This document shows, piece by piece, positions 33,660 through 41,723 of a stretch of DNA of 45,902 nt. Position numbers and translations under genes: made by a program. The DNA comes from Acidovorax sp. (GTDB taxonomy: Bacteria > Pseudomonadota > Gammaproteobacteria > Burkholderiales > Burkholderiaceae_C), in assembly GCA_004210805.1 (NCBI GenBank), contig SDXZ01000002.1, forward strand, positions 1 to 45,902. The letters run 5' to 3'. Below the pieces are notes generated by a model. That model was not told the origin of the DNA, did no database searches, and worked only from the letters and a program-made list of their open reading frames with translations. Within the stretch, counting starts at the first letter, position 1. Each line of letters starts with the position of its first letter.

Positions 33660-34562
33660 CTACCCAGGTTGTTGCGACCGGGCGATGGCGGCAATGACCT
33701 GCTCCAGCGCAGTCGTACCTGCCCGCTGCGCAGCGCCGGCATCGCTCTTGATATCGATGTGCGAGTTATTGAGGCCCACCGTCATTTCCGTGAAGCCCGC
33801 CAGCGCAGCCTTTGAGAAATGAGCGCCCGCCAGCGCCAGCGGCCAATCCGCTGGCGGCAGCACCGCCACGTCCACAGGCTTGTGGATCGTGGCCGACACC
33901 ACGGCGGCCACATCGTGCGGGCTGTAGTCTTGGGGCCCGGTCAGCGTCACCGCACGGGTCTGCGTCCATTCTTCCTGCAGCAAGGCAGCGGCAGCCCTGC
34001 CGACATCCAGCGTGGCCACCATCGGAATCCGCCGTTGCGGTGGTGCCAAAAACGTGGGCAGAGTGCCGCTGCGCACCGCTTGGTGAACCAACGGCGTCCA
34101 GTTCTCCATGAAGTAGGCCGCACGCAGAAAGATGGTGGGCACGCCCGCGCCGCCCACCCGCTGTTCGAACACGCGGTTCATCCCGATCCACCCGATCTTG
34201 CTGTCGCGGTCTGTGCCCACCGAGGACAAGGCCACCAGCCTGGGCACGCCCGCTGCGACGGCCGCTTTGGCTACCGCGTCGGCCATCCAGGCAGCCTGCT
34301 CGAACAAGTCTTCGCGTCCATATGGCTGGGGGCAGACGACGTAGGCGCCCTGCACGTTGCGAAGCGCGCGCGCCATGGATGCCACATCGGTCAGGTCGGC
34401 CACGGCCACCTCTGCGCCGCGGTCGGCCCACGGTTGGCCTTGGGCCAGGTTGCGCACCACCACGCGCACCCGTTGGCCGGCCTGCAACAGCGCGTCGGCG
34501 GCGGCTGCGCCGGTGCGGCCTGTCACGCCAAATACGGCGTAAGGCAGTGAGGAAACAGTCAT
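33660..34562 (-). CDS. NmrA-like NAD(P)-binding protein
   Basis: 300-aa atypical SDR. The N-terminal motif is YAVFGVTGRTGAAAADALL, then RVRVVVRNLAQG and LVALSSVGTDRDS. It lacks the YxxxK pair typical of active SDRs, as is common in NmrA-like NAD(P)H sensors and quinone reductases. The start at 34562 (MTVSS) follows AGGAG; an in-frame codon at 34580 would add six residues. It is divergent from a LysR gene. Confidence 0.85.
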   Translation of the reverse strand: MTVSSLPYAVFGVTGRTGAAAADALLQAGQRVRVVVRNLAQGQPWADRGAEVAVADLTDVASMARALRNVQGAYVVCPQPYGREDLFEQAAWMADAVAKAAVAAGVPRLVALSSVGTDRDSKIGWIGMNRVFEQRVGGAGVPTIFLRAAYFMENWTPLVHQAVRSGTLPTFLAPPQRRIPMVATLDVGRAAAALLQEEWTQTRAVTLTGPQDYSPHDVAAVVSATIHKPVDVAVLPPADWPLALAGAHFSKAALAGFTEMTVGLNNSHIDIKSDAGAAQRAGTTALEQVIAAIARSQQPG

Positions 34563-34574
34563 GCAAAAACTCCT

Positions 34575-34593
34575 ATTCAAGATGAACAGGAAT
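34575..34593. promoter_or_regulatory. Candidate LysR-type site ATTC-N11-GAAT
   Basis: ATTC (34575-34578) and GAAT (34590-34593) with an 11-nt spacer fit the T-N11-A dyad pattern of LysR binding sites. The site lies between the divergent NmrA-like (34562) and LysR (34643) genes. It is close to the NmrA ribosome site, so binding could repress that gene. Confidence 0.35.
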
Positions 34594-34642
34594 GGTGGAT
34601 GATGGCCCGCAATGCATCAATGGCATGGAGGACATACCGAGA

Positions 34643-35563
34643 ATGCGCCAAGTGGATTTGTCGATGGTCGACCTCAACCTGCTCAAGCTTTTTGAAGCCC
34701 TCGTGCGGGACCGAAGCGTGACCCTGGCGGGCCTGCGCCTGGGCTTGAGCCAACCCGCGGCCAGCCGGGCACTGGGCCGCCTGCGCCGCATGCTGAACGA
34801 CCAGCTGGTGGTGCGCGGCAAGCTCGGTTTGGACCTGACGCCGCGCGGCGAAGCCCTGGCAGGCCCGGTGAGCAAGCTGCTGGACGATGCACGCGGCATC
34901 GTGTCCCCCGCAGTCTTCGACCCCGCCGCGGCCACAGGCCGCATCACCATCGCCGCGCACGACCACCTGAGCGTCGTGGTGCTGGCTGGCCTGGTGTCGC
35001 GCCTCGAGCGGCAAGCGCCCGCGTTGAGCCTGCACATCGCGCAGCCGGCCGGCGACAACGTGCGGCTGATCGAACAAGGCGCCGCAGACCTGGCGCTAGG
35101 GATTTTTGATGCGTTGCCCGGCAGCCTGCATCGGCGGGGGCTCTACAGCGACAGATTGGTGTGCGTGGTGCGGGCCGGGCACCCTGCGGCCCAGGGTGCC
35201 TTCGGGCTGGACCGCTATGTGGCCTTGCGCCACGTTGCGGTGACGATTTCTGGCGTGGGGGAGAGCGCTGTGGATGTTGCTCTATCGGCCCAGGGTCTTA
35301 CCCGCCACGTCGCACTTCGGGTGCCGCACTTTCTGGCGGCTGCCATGCTGGTTGCAGACAGCGACATGGTCCTGACCTTGCCCAGTCGGTTCGCGCGTTT
35401 GATGGCAAAGAGGCTTTCTCTCGCTCTGCTGGACCTGCCGCTGCCAGTGGCACCGTTGTCACCGGCCATGATCTGGCACGAGCGCTTTCACGGGGACCCA
35501 GCGCATGCCTGGGTGAGGCAGCAGCTTGTGGATATCGCTGTGTCGTTGGATGGGGAGGCCTAG
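34643..35563 (+). CDS. LysR-family transcriptional regulator
   Basis: About 306 aa. The HTH is VDLNLLKLFEALVRDRSVTLA, with GLSQPAASRALGRLRRML. The effector domain begins near residue 85 (GRITIAAHDHLSVVVLAGLV). It belongs to the NodD/LinR-like branch judging by the MVDLNLL opening. The start may be 34643 (MRQVDLS, after GGAGG at 34627-34631) or 34625 (MEDIPRM). It is divergent from the NmrA-like gene, the usual layout for a LysR regulator and its target. Its stop overlaps the end of the convergent DUF1810 gene. Confidence 0.9.
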   Translation: MRQVDLSMVDLNLLKLFEALVRDRSVTLAGLRLGLSQPAASRALGRLRRMLNDQLVVRGKLGLDLTPRGEALAGPVSKLLDDARGIVSPAVFDPAAATGRITIAAHDHLSVVVLAGLVSRLERQAPALSLHIAQPAGDNVRLIEQGAADLALGIFDALPGSLHRRGLYSDRLVCVVRAGHPAAQGAFGLDRYVALRHVAVTISGVGESAVDVALSAQGLTRHVALRVPHFLAAAMLVADSDMVLTLPSRFARLMAKRLSLALLDLPLPVAPLSPAMIWHERFHGDPAHAWVRQQLVDIAVSLDGEA

Positions 35564-35991
35564 GCACCATGCGGTCGTTGGACCGTGCGCGGGTCTTTCT
35601 GCCCGTCAAAGTACTTTTGCAGCACCGCGTCGAACACACTGCCCGGCGCAGCAGACGCTTCGCCAAACAGCGTCATGCTGGAGCGCAGCTTGAGGTCGTC
35701 TGGCGTGCCCAACACATCCAGCGCAGAAGACGTCTCCAACTCCAGCAGGATCTGACAGCACTCGCGCAGGCGGCCACCGAGCACCGGGTGCGCCAAGTAA
35801 GCCTGTGCCTCGGCCAGCGACTCAATGGCATAGCGCTGGGCCATGTCGCTGTGCCCCAGCCCCTTGATTTGCGGGAACACAAACCACATCCAGTGCGTGC
35901 GCTTATGGCCAGCCCGCAGCTCGGCAATCACGCGGGGCCAGATGGGCTCCTGGGCTTGTAGAAACCGGTCGAGGACAGGAGGGAGCGGCAT
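35560..35991 (-). CDS. DUF1810 family protein
   Basis: 143-aa protein with the DUF1810 pattern: LDRFLQAQEPIWPRVIAELRAG, then KRTHWMWFVFPQIKGLGHS, YAIESLAEAQAYLAHPVLG and MTLFGEASA. Function is unknown; the calpastatin-like name sometimes used has no experimental basis known to me. The start at 35991 begins at MPLPPVLDRFL. The 4-bp convergent overlap with LysR is unusual but small. Confidence 0.85.
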   Translation of the reverse strand: MPLPPVLDRFLQAQEPIWPRVIAELRAGHKRTHWMWFVFPQIKGLGHSDMAQRYAIESLAEAQAYLAHPVLGGRLRECCQILLELETSSALDVLGTPDDLKLRSSMTLFGEASAAPGSVFDAVLQKYFDGQKDPRTVQRPHGA

Positions 35992-36130
35992 GCTGGGTGG
36001 GGTGGTGGGCTGGTTGGAACGGATGGTGACTGCGAACCCTGAGCAGGGCAAGAGTTGAACGGTGATGGCACGGAGGAGCAGGGGGTGATGTGCCCGTGAC
36101 ACGCCGCCAGGCCCCGTGCAGAATAAAACG

Positions 36131-37015
36131 ATGAGCACTACCTCCACCTCCTCCTTCCAGTCCCACGCAGACGGCATCCAGGTCACCACCTACACCTGGG
36201 CCGAGACCTCCGGCAAACCCGTGGGAGTCGTGCAGATCTCTCACGGCCTTGCCGAGCATGGCGAGCGCTACGACCGGTTTGCGAAGGCCCTGAATGCTGC
36301 AGGCTTCATCGTCCACGCCGTGGACCATCGCGGACACGGGCGCACCGCCGGTGGCCGGCTGGGAGACTTTGGCAGCGCTGGTTTCAGCGGCCTCATTGCC
36401 GACGTGGCCCAGTTCGGCGCGTTGCTGCGAGCGCAGCATGCTGGCCTGCCGCTGTTCCTGTTCGCGCACTCCATGGGCTCGTTCGCAGCGCAGGCGGCCA
36501 TCCTGGACCACGCCTCCACCTGGTCCGGCGTGATCCTGTCGGGCTCCACCGCCCTCGACCTGTTGGCCGCCGGTATGGCCAACGCTCCCGCCGATGCGCC
36601 CGCCGGGCTCGCGGCATTCAACGCGGGGTTTGAGCACCGCACCGGCTACGAATGGCTCTCGCGCGACGCTGCGGAGGTGGACGCCTACGTCGCAGACCCC
36701 TGGTGCGGTTGGGACATGCCGGACGACGTGATCCCTTCGCTCTTCGCGCCTGCGCCCCGGCTGGCTGACCCCGCGCTGCTCGCGCGCATCCGTAGCGACC
36801 TGCCCATCCTGATCGCGTCGGGCGATGCGGACCCGCTGGCTGCGGGCGGGGCGTTGATTGAGCAACTGGGGCAGCGGTATCGGGATGCGGGAGTGGCCGA
36901 TGTGACAGTCAAGCTGTATCCGGCGGCGCGGCATGAGATCTTGAATGAGACGAATCGGGATGAGGTGACGGGGGATGTCGTTGGGTGGTTGAGGGCGCGT
37001 GTGGAGGTGGCGTAG
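36131..37015 (+). CDS. Alpha/beta hydrolase, lysophospholipase/monoglyceride-lipase type
   Basis: 294-aa hydrolase of the serine aminopeptidase S33/PldB group. The oxyanion segment is VVQISHGLAEHGERYDRF, followed by VDHRGHGRTAGG. The nucleophile elbow is AHSMGS, with Ala in place of the first Gly. A C-terminal Asp is in IASGDADPLAAGG and the His in YPAARHEILNE. It is cytoplasmic, without a signal. Likely substrates are lysophospholipids or monoacylglycerols. It is the last conserved gene before the STAND gene. Confidence 0.88.
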   Translation: MSTTSTSSFQSHADGIQVTTYTWAETSGKPVGVVQISHGLAEHGERYDRFAKALNAAGFIVHAVDHRGHGRTAGGRLGDFGSAGFSGLIADVAQFGALLRAQHAGLPLFLFAHSMGSFAAQAAILDHASTWSGVILSGSTALDLLAAGMANAPADAPAGLAAFNAGFEHRTGYEWLSRDAAEVDAYVADPWCGWDMPDDVIPSLFAPAPRLADPALLARIRSDLPILIASGDADPLAAGGALIEQLGQRYRDAGVADVTVKLYPAARHEILNETNRDEVTGDVVGWLRARVEVA

Positions 37016-37063
37016 TCGCAGCTTGACGCCGTCGCAGAATCTGGTCGATGCCTGCTCTAGGCT

Positions 37064-37158
37064 GAGTCAAGTCATTCGCGGACGGCGGCCTGGATGGTCG
37101 CTTCGATCTCGACCGGTTACTCGACTGGCTGTGCAAGGTATGGCCGCAGCTCACCTGA
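37064..37158 (+). pseudogene. Possible short coding relic
   Basis: One frame gives a protein-like tail, VKSFADGGLDGRFDLDRLL then DWLCKVWPQLT, ending in TGA at 37156-37158 and preceded by TGA at 37063. It has no start of its own. It could be the 3' stub of a gene lost when the downstream STAND gene was acquired, or chance. Confidence 0.25.
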
Positions 37159-37225
37159 CACCAGTCAGTTGCCTGTGGAGTCCATCTCAAGGCCTTGTCG
37201 AGAGCCACAGGTACATTCGAGAAAA

Positions 37226-37263
37226 GAGGACAAATGTTCTCCAGTCAGAGTGCATTTGTTCTC
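37226..37263. promoter_or_regulatory. Paired palindromic operators abutting the STAND gene start
   Basis: Site 1 (37226-37241) is GAGGACAAATGTTCTC. Site 2 (37248-37263) is GAGTGCATTTGTTCTC, whose reverse complement is GAGAACAAATGCACTC. Each is an imperfect 16-bp palindrome of the form GAGRACAAATGYNCTC, and together their outer arms form a 12-bp inverted repeat with one mismatch. Centres are 22 bp apart, about two helix turns. The inner part resembles Gram-positive LexA boxes (GAAC-N4-GTTC). The ATG follows at 37265, so binding would block initiation. The encoded protein has a LexA-type winged helix, suggesting autorepression. Confidence 0.7.
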
Positions 37264-37264
37264 T

Positions 37265-40200
37265 ATGAGCAAATCCAGCGATCGCAGGCGTCAAGTCTTG
37301 GCATTCATCCAGGCCAGAGTAGAGGCAGATGGGCGCCCGCCCACGCTAGACGAAATCGCTATCGCGTGTGGGTTCGCGTCGCGAAGTGCGGCGCAGAAGC
37401 ACGTGCGCGCACTGGAAGACAGCGGCGACCTCCAAGTGACCCGCGGACAATCCAGAGGAGCTCGTCCTAAAAAAGGCAAGCCGACACCTCCAGGCGCTCA
37501 GCAACTTTTCGAAATTTCCCCCCGAGATGTCGCAGATCTGTCCGACACCGATCTTCGAGGCCTAGTTGCGCGTCTGTGCATCGCCCGGTTGGCTGACGCT
37601 GAAATCCCGCCGATACCGGTGACATGGGGAGGTGACCAGCGAGCACCTGACGGAGGCATCGATGTCAGGGTTCAGCTCTCCGACAAAGACGCCGAAATGT
37701 CCCACTTCGAGCGAAGCGTCGTCGGCTTCCAGGTCAAGGCGACCAAGATGGGGCTGAGCGAGATTCAGAAAGAGATGTGCCCAGGGGGCGTTCTGCGATC
37801 CTCCATACAGGAATTGGTCCATCGAAACGGCGCATACATCATCGCGACATCCGACACCGCAGCAGATGCCGAATACCAGCGGCGTGTCGCTGCAATGAAA
37901 GCCGCAGTGGCCAGCGAAGCCAAAGCCGCGACCGCATTTGTCGACTACTACGACGCACGGAGATTGTCCGACTGGACCAATCGGCATCCTGGCGTTGTCG
38001 TATGGGTCCGAAGCCAGTTGGGACGCGCCCTGCAGGGTTGGCGCCCTTACGGCCAGTGGTCAAACACGCGTGATGGCAAGACGCAGCCCTTCCTCCCCGA
38101 TGAGAAACACCGGTTGTTCGACCCTCATGATCGGGAGAGAGGTCTCACGTTGACTGACGGCCTCAGCAAGATCAGGTCCATGCTCAGAACTGGGGGGAGC
38201 TCCATTCGCTTGACAGGCTTGTCCGGCGTCGGCAAGACGCGCTTTGCGCAGGCGCTCTTCGAAGAGGAGGCAGCCCCCGAGGCGCTCCCTCAGGACCATG
38301 CGATTTATACCGACACAGGGGAGGGCTCGAACCCAACCCCCTTGGCCCTGCTCGACGAACTGCTCGCCTCGCGCCGTAGAGCAATTCTGGTCGTTGACAA
38401 CTGTGGCTCCGAACTTCACGGTCAGCTCACTGCGCGATGCAAGATCTCTGATCGCGTGAGCCTGTTGACGATCGAATACGACATTCGCGAGGACTTACCT
38501 CTTGAGACCAGCGTCTTCCAATTTGACGCTGCATCTCCAGAGCTCATCGCGAAAGTCATCGAGCAACAATTCCCGCAGATCTCGCAAGTCAATGTCCAGA
38601 CCATCACCGATTTCGCAGATGGCAACTCCCGTGTCGCGATCGCGTTGGCCAACACGATGGGCACCAATGACTCGCTCGCCGGTCTAACCGATCGTGCATT
38701 GTTTGATCGTCTTTTCTGGCTCGGCAAGGAGGTGCATCACGAGCTGAAGGTCGCCGCCGAGGCATGTGCCCTCGTCTATTCGTTCGATGCAGAAGACCAC
38801 GAAGGTGAGCTCAGTGCAATATCCGCACTCGCTGAAATCGCGCCCCTGACGCTATACCGGCATGTGAACGACCTCCAGCAGCGTGGTTTGGCGCAACGCC
38901 GAGGCAAATGGCGCGCCATCCTGCCTCATGCGATCGCGAACCCACTTGCGGCACGAGCGCTTGATTCCATTCCACACGCACTGCTGCACGCAAAGTTGGT
39001 GGAACCCCAAGGTCGATTGTTGCGCTCTTTCTCTCGGCGGCTCGGCTACCTGCACGCTTCGCCATCTGCCGAGAAATTTGCCAATAGCTGGCTAGCTGAG
39101 GGCGGTCTGCTCGGGGATGTAGCGAGCCTCTCCCCATTCCTGCTCGACGTTCTGTGCAACGTTGCGCCAGTTTCTCCTGCAGGAACTCTGTCAGCCATCA
39201 AGCGAGCCGTCGAGGGGCCTGCGGCAGCAGAGCTGCTGTCGGCGAAAGCACCCTCACGCACGCGTGTTGTTCGGCTGGTTCGATCAATCGCCTACGAGGC
39301 AAAGTATTTCGATGAATGCCTGTCTGTCCTCGTAGCGTTCGCTCGAACAGAAGCCGAGGATGAGCGCATGGATCCCACCCGATCCGTCATTGCATCACTC
39401 TTTACGCTCTACCTTTCGGGCACGCACGCTACAACGAAGCAGCGCGCGGACTGGATTCAAGGGGCATTGGAGTGTGGTGACGCAGTGCTGGGGCAAATTG
39501 GCTTGAAAGCACTTGCAGCCAGCATGGAGGCGTATCACTTCTCGTCCAGCTTCGAGTTCGAGTTTGGCGCTCGTATACGCGACTATGGTTTCACCCCGCG
39601 AGGGAAAGCGATCCGCGACTGGTTCGCAACCTTTATCAATCTCACTGCTGAAGTGGCCACGGGAAGCGGGCCATGGGTCTCCGAAGCGCGAGATCTTCTC
39701 GCGAGGAGCTTTCGACCGCTCTGGTCAAACGCGCGCATGGCGGATGTGCTGGAGCCGGTCGTTGAGCGGCTGGTTGACTCGGGTTGGGAACGCGGATGGC
39801 TTGCCATCCGGCAAACCATCCAGTTCGACGAAAAGTCGCTTCCCGCAGGCATTCTCAAACGGCTTAAGAAGCTGGAGGAGCGCGCACGTCCGAAAACGCT
39901 CGTCGCCCGTGTGAAGGCCACAGTGCTGGTCGACTATGCCTCCGGGCTGGACTACGCCGACGGGGAGGATGATGTGTCTGGCCACGAGCATGCTGAAGTG
40001 CGCGCAAAAGAGCTCGGCGAGCTCGTCGCCAAAGACCCGGCAGCATTCGATGCCCTTCTCCCCTTACTTGTCAAAAATCAGCAAGGTCGGCATTGGAGCT
40101 TCGGGGCAGGCTTGGCCTACGCAGTGGAATCGTTGAGCGCGTGCTGGGCAGCAATGACAAAGGCTTTTGAAGACACGCCTGCAGAGCAAAGAAGTGTTCA

Positions 40201-41272
40201 GATCCTCCGGGGGTTTTTGCATGCGACGCATGTCCGGGATCGAGACACATTCGAGCGCTGCCTCGATGAAGCGATAGGCCGCGCAGCTCTCGCATCGTGG
40301 GTTCCAGTACTTCAATTAAGCGCCCCTCTCGATGCGTCAGGGTGCAGTCGCTTGCTTGCGTCCATGGACAACCCGGCCGTGGACGCGTGGGCATTCCAGT
40401 ATCTTGCGTTGGGCCGTGCCACAGAACACTTGGCGGACGATCTTCTTGCAGGACTGCTGCAGAAGTTGAGCATCAAGCCGGAGGGTCTGAGTGTTGCCAT
40501 CGATGTTCTATATATGCACATACATGGCAAGGACCATCCGTTCGGCCCCTGCGTGACGGCAGTCGCTCACACGTTGATCGCAAGCGCGTCACTAGCCAAA
40601 CAGCATGGTCGACTGGATCACGAGCTCTCCGGCCTGGTCAAAAAGTTCCTCTGCGGACCTGAGGGCGAATCGACTGCACGCACCCTGCTCTCGACGTTAC
40701 GCAAGAAGTTCGACGACCACACGCTCTCGCGCTATGACCTCACCGAAACGATTGCTGCCTTGTTCAAGGTTCAACCGCACCTCGCCTTGGATGCGCTGGT
40801 GGGCGATGAGGGCGACACCGACAACTACTACATGCGTCGCTCCGCACTGGCTGGCGGCCGCAGGACCAGTGCATTGTCCGAGATTTCGATCGATGCGCTC
40901 ATGGGCTGGTGTCGCGCCGGAACACCGCAGAGATGGCTTCGGGTCGCTCCGTTGTTGCCTGCGTTTGCCGTTGCGGAGGGTAACCAGGCACTAAAGTGGT
41001 CCGAGCGCGTCATGACGCTGCTTCAGAACTCACCTGATCCTGTGGCTGTAGGCGCCGTACTTGTGGGACTTGTTGAGCCGTCTGGATGGAGTGGCTCACG
41101 GGCGGAGGCCATCCGGAAGCGACTGCCTTTGTTGGATAAGTTGGCGGACGCACTGGGTCCCGAAAATGCCAATGCGGTCGCGAGTTGGAGAAGCCGTGTG
41201 ATGCTCACGATTGACCGCGAGACGAGGCGGGAGCTCGAGGAGCATCAGGCGCGCAATGAGCGCTTTGAATAG
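37265..41272 (+). CDS. LexA-HTH / PD-(D/E)xK-like nuclease / STAND NTPase fusion, putative defence protein
   Basis: 1335-aa protein. Residues 1-68 match the LexA DNA-binding wing (GRPPTLDEIAIACGFASRSA, then KHVRALEDSGDLQVTRGQSRG). No S24 self-cleaving peptidase follows. Residues about 115-255 look like an Mrr/PD-(D/E)xK core: DGGIDVRVQ with Asp133, then FQVKATK with Gln156 and Lys158, and IQELVHRNGAYIIATSD. Residues about 310-480 form a P-loop NTPase: Walker A GLSGVGKT (318-325), Walker B AILVVDN (Asp378). A winged-helix-like segment follows (LTLYRHVNDLQQRGLAQRRG). The remaining roughly 700 residues are helical, repeat-like and unassigned, as in sensor regions of STAND proteins. Base composition and codon choice (more AT, more rare codons) differ from neighbours, suggesting transfer. 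Best inference: phage-sensing nuclease related in plan to Avs proteins. Confidence 0.75.
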   Translation: MSKSSDRRRQVLAFIQARVEADGRPPTLDEIAIACGFASRSAAQKHVRALEDSGDLQVTRGQSRGARPKKGKPTPPGAQQLFEISPRDVADLSDTDLRGLVARLCIARLADAEIPPIPVTWGGDQRAPDGGIDVRVQLSDKDAEMSHFERSVVGFQVKATKMGLSEIQKEMCPGGVLRSSIQELVHRNGAYIIATSDTAADAEYQRRVAAMKAAVASEAKAATAFVDYYDARRLSDWTNRHPGVVVWVRSQLGRALQGWRPYGQWSNTRDGKTQPFLPDEKHRLFDPHDRERGLTLTDGLSKIRSMLRTGGSSIRLTGLSGVGKTRFAQALFEEEAAPEALPQDHAIYTDTGEGSNPTPLALLDELLASRRRAILVVDNCGSELHGQLTARCKISDRVSLLTIEYDIREDLPLETSVFQFDAASPELIAKVIEQQFPQISQVNVQTITDFADGNSRVAIALANTMGTNDSLAGLTDRALFDRLFWLGKEVHHELKVAAEACALVYSFDAEDHEGELSAISALAEIAPLTLYRHVNDLQQRGLAQRRGKWRAILPHAIANPLAARALDSIPHALLHAKLVEPQGRLLRSFSRRLGYLHASPSAEKFANSWLAEGGLLGDVASLSPFLLDVLCNVAPVSPAGTLSAIKRAVEGPAAAELLSAKAPSRTRVVRLVRSIAYEAKYFDECLSVLVAFARTEAEDERMDPTRSVIASLFTLYLSGTHATTKQRADWIQGALECGDAVLGQIGLKALAASMEAYHFSSSFEFEFGARIRDYGFTPRGKAIRDWFATFINLTAEVATGSGPWVSEARDLLARSFRPLWSNARMADVLEPVVERLVDSGWERGWLAIRQTIQFDEKSLPAGILKRLKKLEERARPKTLVARVKATVLVDYASGLDYADGEDDVSGHEHAEVRAKELGELVAKDPAAFDALLPLLVKNQQGRHWSFGAGLAYAVESLSACWAAMTKAFEDTPAEQRSVQILRGFLHATHVRDRDTFERCLDEAIGRAALASWVPVLQLSAPLDASGCSRLLASMDNPAVDAWAFQYLALGRATEHLADDLLAGLLQKLSIKPEGLSVAIDVLYMHIHGKDHPFGPCVTAVAHTLIASASLAKQHGRLDHELSGLVKKFLCGPEGESTARTLLSTLRKKFDDHTLSRYDLTETIAALFKVQPHLALDALVGDEGDTDNYYMRRSALAGGRRTSALSEISIDALMGWCRAGTPQRWLRVAPLLPAFAVAEGNQALKWSERVMTLLQNSPDPVAVGAVLVGLVEPSGWSGSRAEAIRKRLPLLDKLADALGPENANAVASWRSRVMLTIDRETRRELEEHQARNERFE

Positions 41273-41723
41273 AAAATCGGGATTGCTCCTGGCATGAGCT
41301 TGGCTTTACTCCAGCGATTTTTCACTCTGCTCTGCCAAGGTATCTGGGGCCTGCATTTTCAAGAGTGGCCCCTATCGCGAATTGCGAATCATGCAGATCA
41401 GTCGCGCGAGCACCACCAGCGACCGGCTTCCCGCGCCGGTTGACCGCTTCCGGATGGTCGAATTGGGGGGGGCGCTGGTTGTAACGGGTCTGCAGGGCGA
41501 GTTCGGCGAGGGAAACAGCTGTCACCTGCCGGGTGCCGGGCCTGATCCTGAGCTGACAGGATCGGCAGTACCTCGCATAGCTGCCACTCGGACCAGCGCA
41601 GGCTGCTGAATTGCCGGTCGGCTTGAGGACGCCAACCGTGAGTACGCTGTCCGCAGGCGACCGGCAGCTCCCGCTGCTAAGCAGCCAGCCCCCGAGCATC
41701 CAATTCCTGGGCCACTAACCTAT
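41273..41723. other. 451-bp gap, probable dispersed non-coding or relic sequence
   Basis: There is no convincing gene. The minus strand keeps one open frame (41699-41322, 125 codons) rich in Cys, Arg and Pro (SYARYCRSCQLRIRPGTRQV), with no ribosome site or domain. G8 is present at 41465-41472. It lies directly after the STAND gene and before the convergent Lon-related gene, so it may mark the right edge of an insertion. I have an impression, unverified, of similar sequence scattered in related genomes. Confidence 0.4.

Noticed and set aside
35161..35961. 266-codon plus-strand frame over LysR/DUF1810
   Set aside because: It overlaps two well-supported genes in other frames and shows no protein-family features.
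37265..37470. LexA SOS repressor
   Set aside because: Only the DNA-binding wing is present; the S24 Ser-Lys peptidase domain is absent and the protein continues into nuclease and NTPase regions.
41322..41699. 125-codon minus-strand gene downstream of the Lon-related gene
   Set aside because: It has no ribosome site, domain or clear codon bias, and its Cys/Arg/Pro composition is atypical; left as unassigned sequence.
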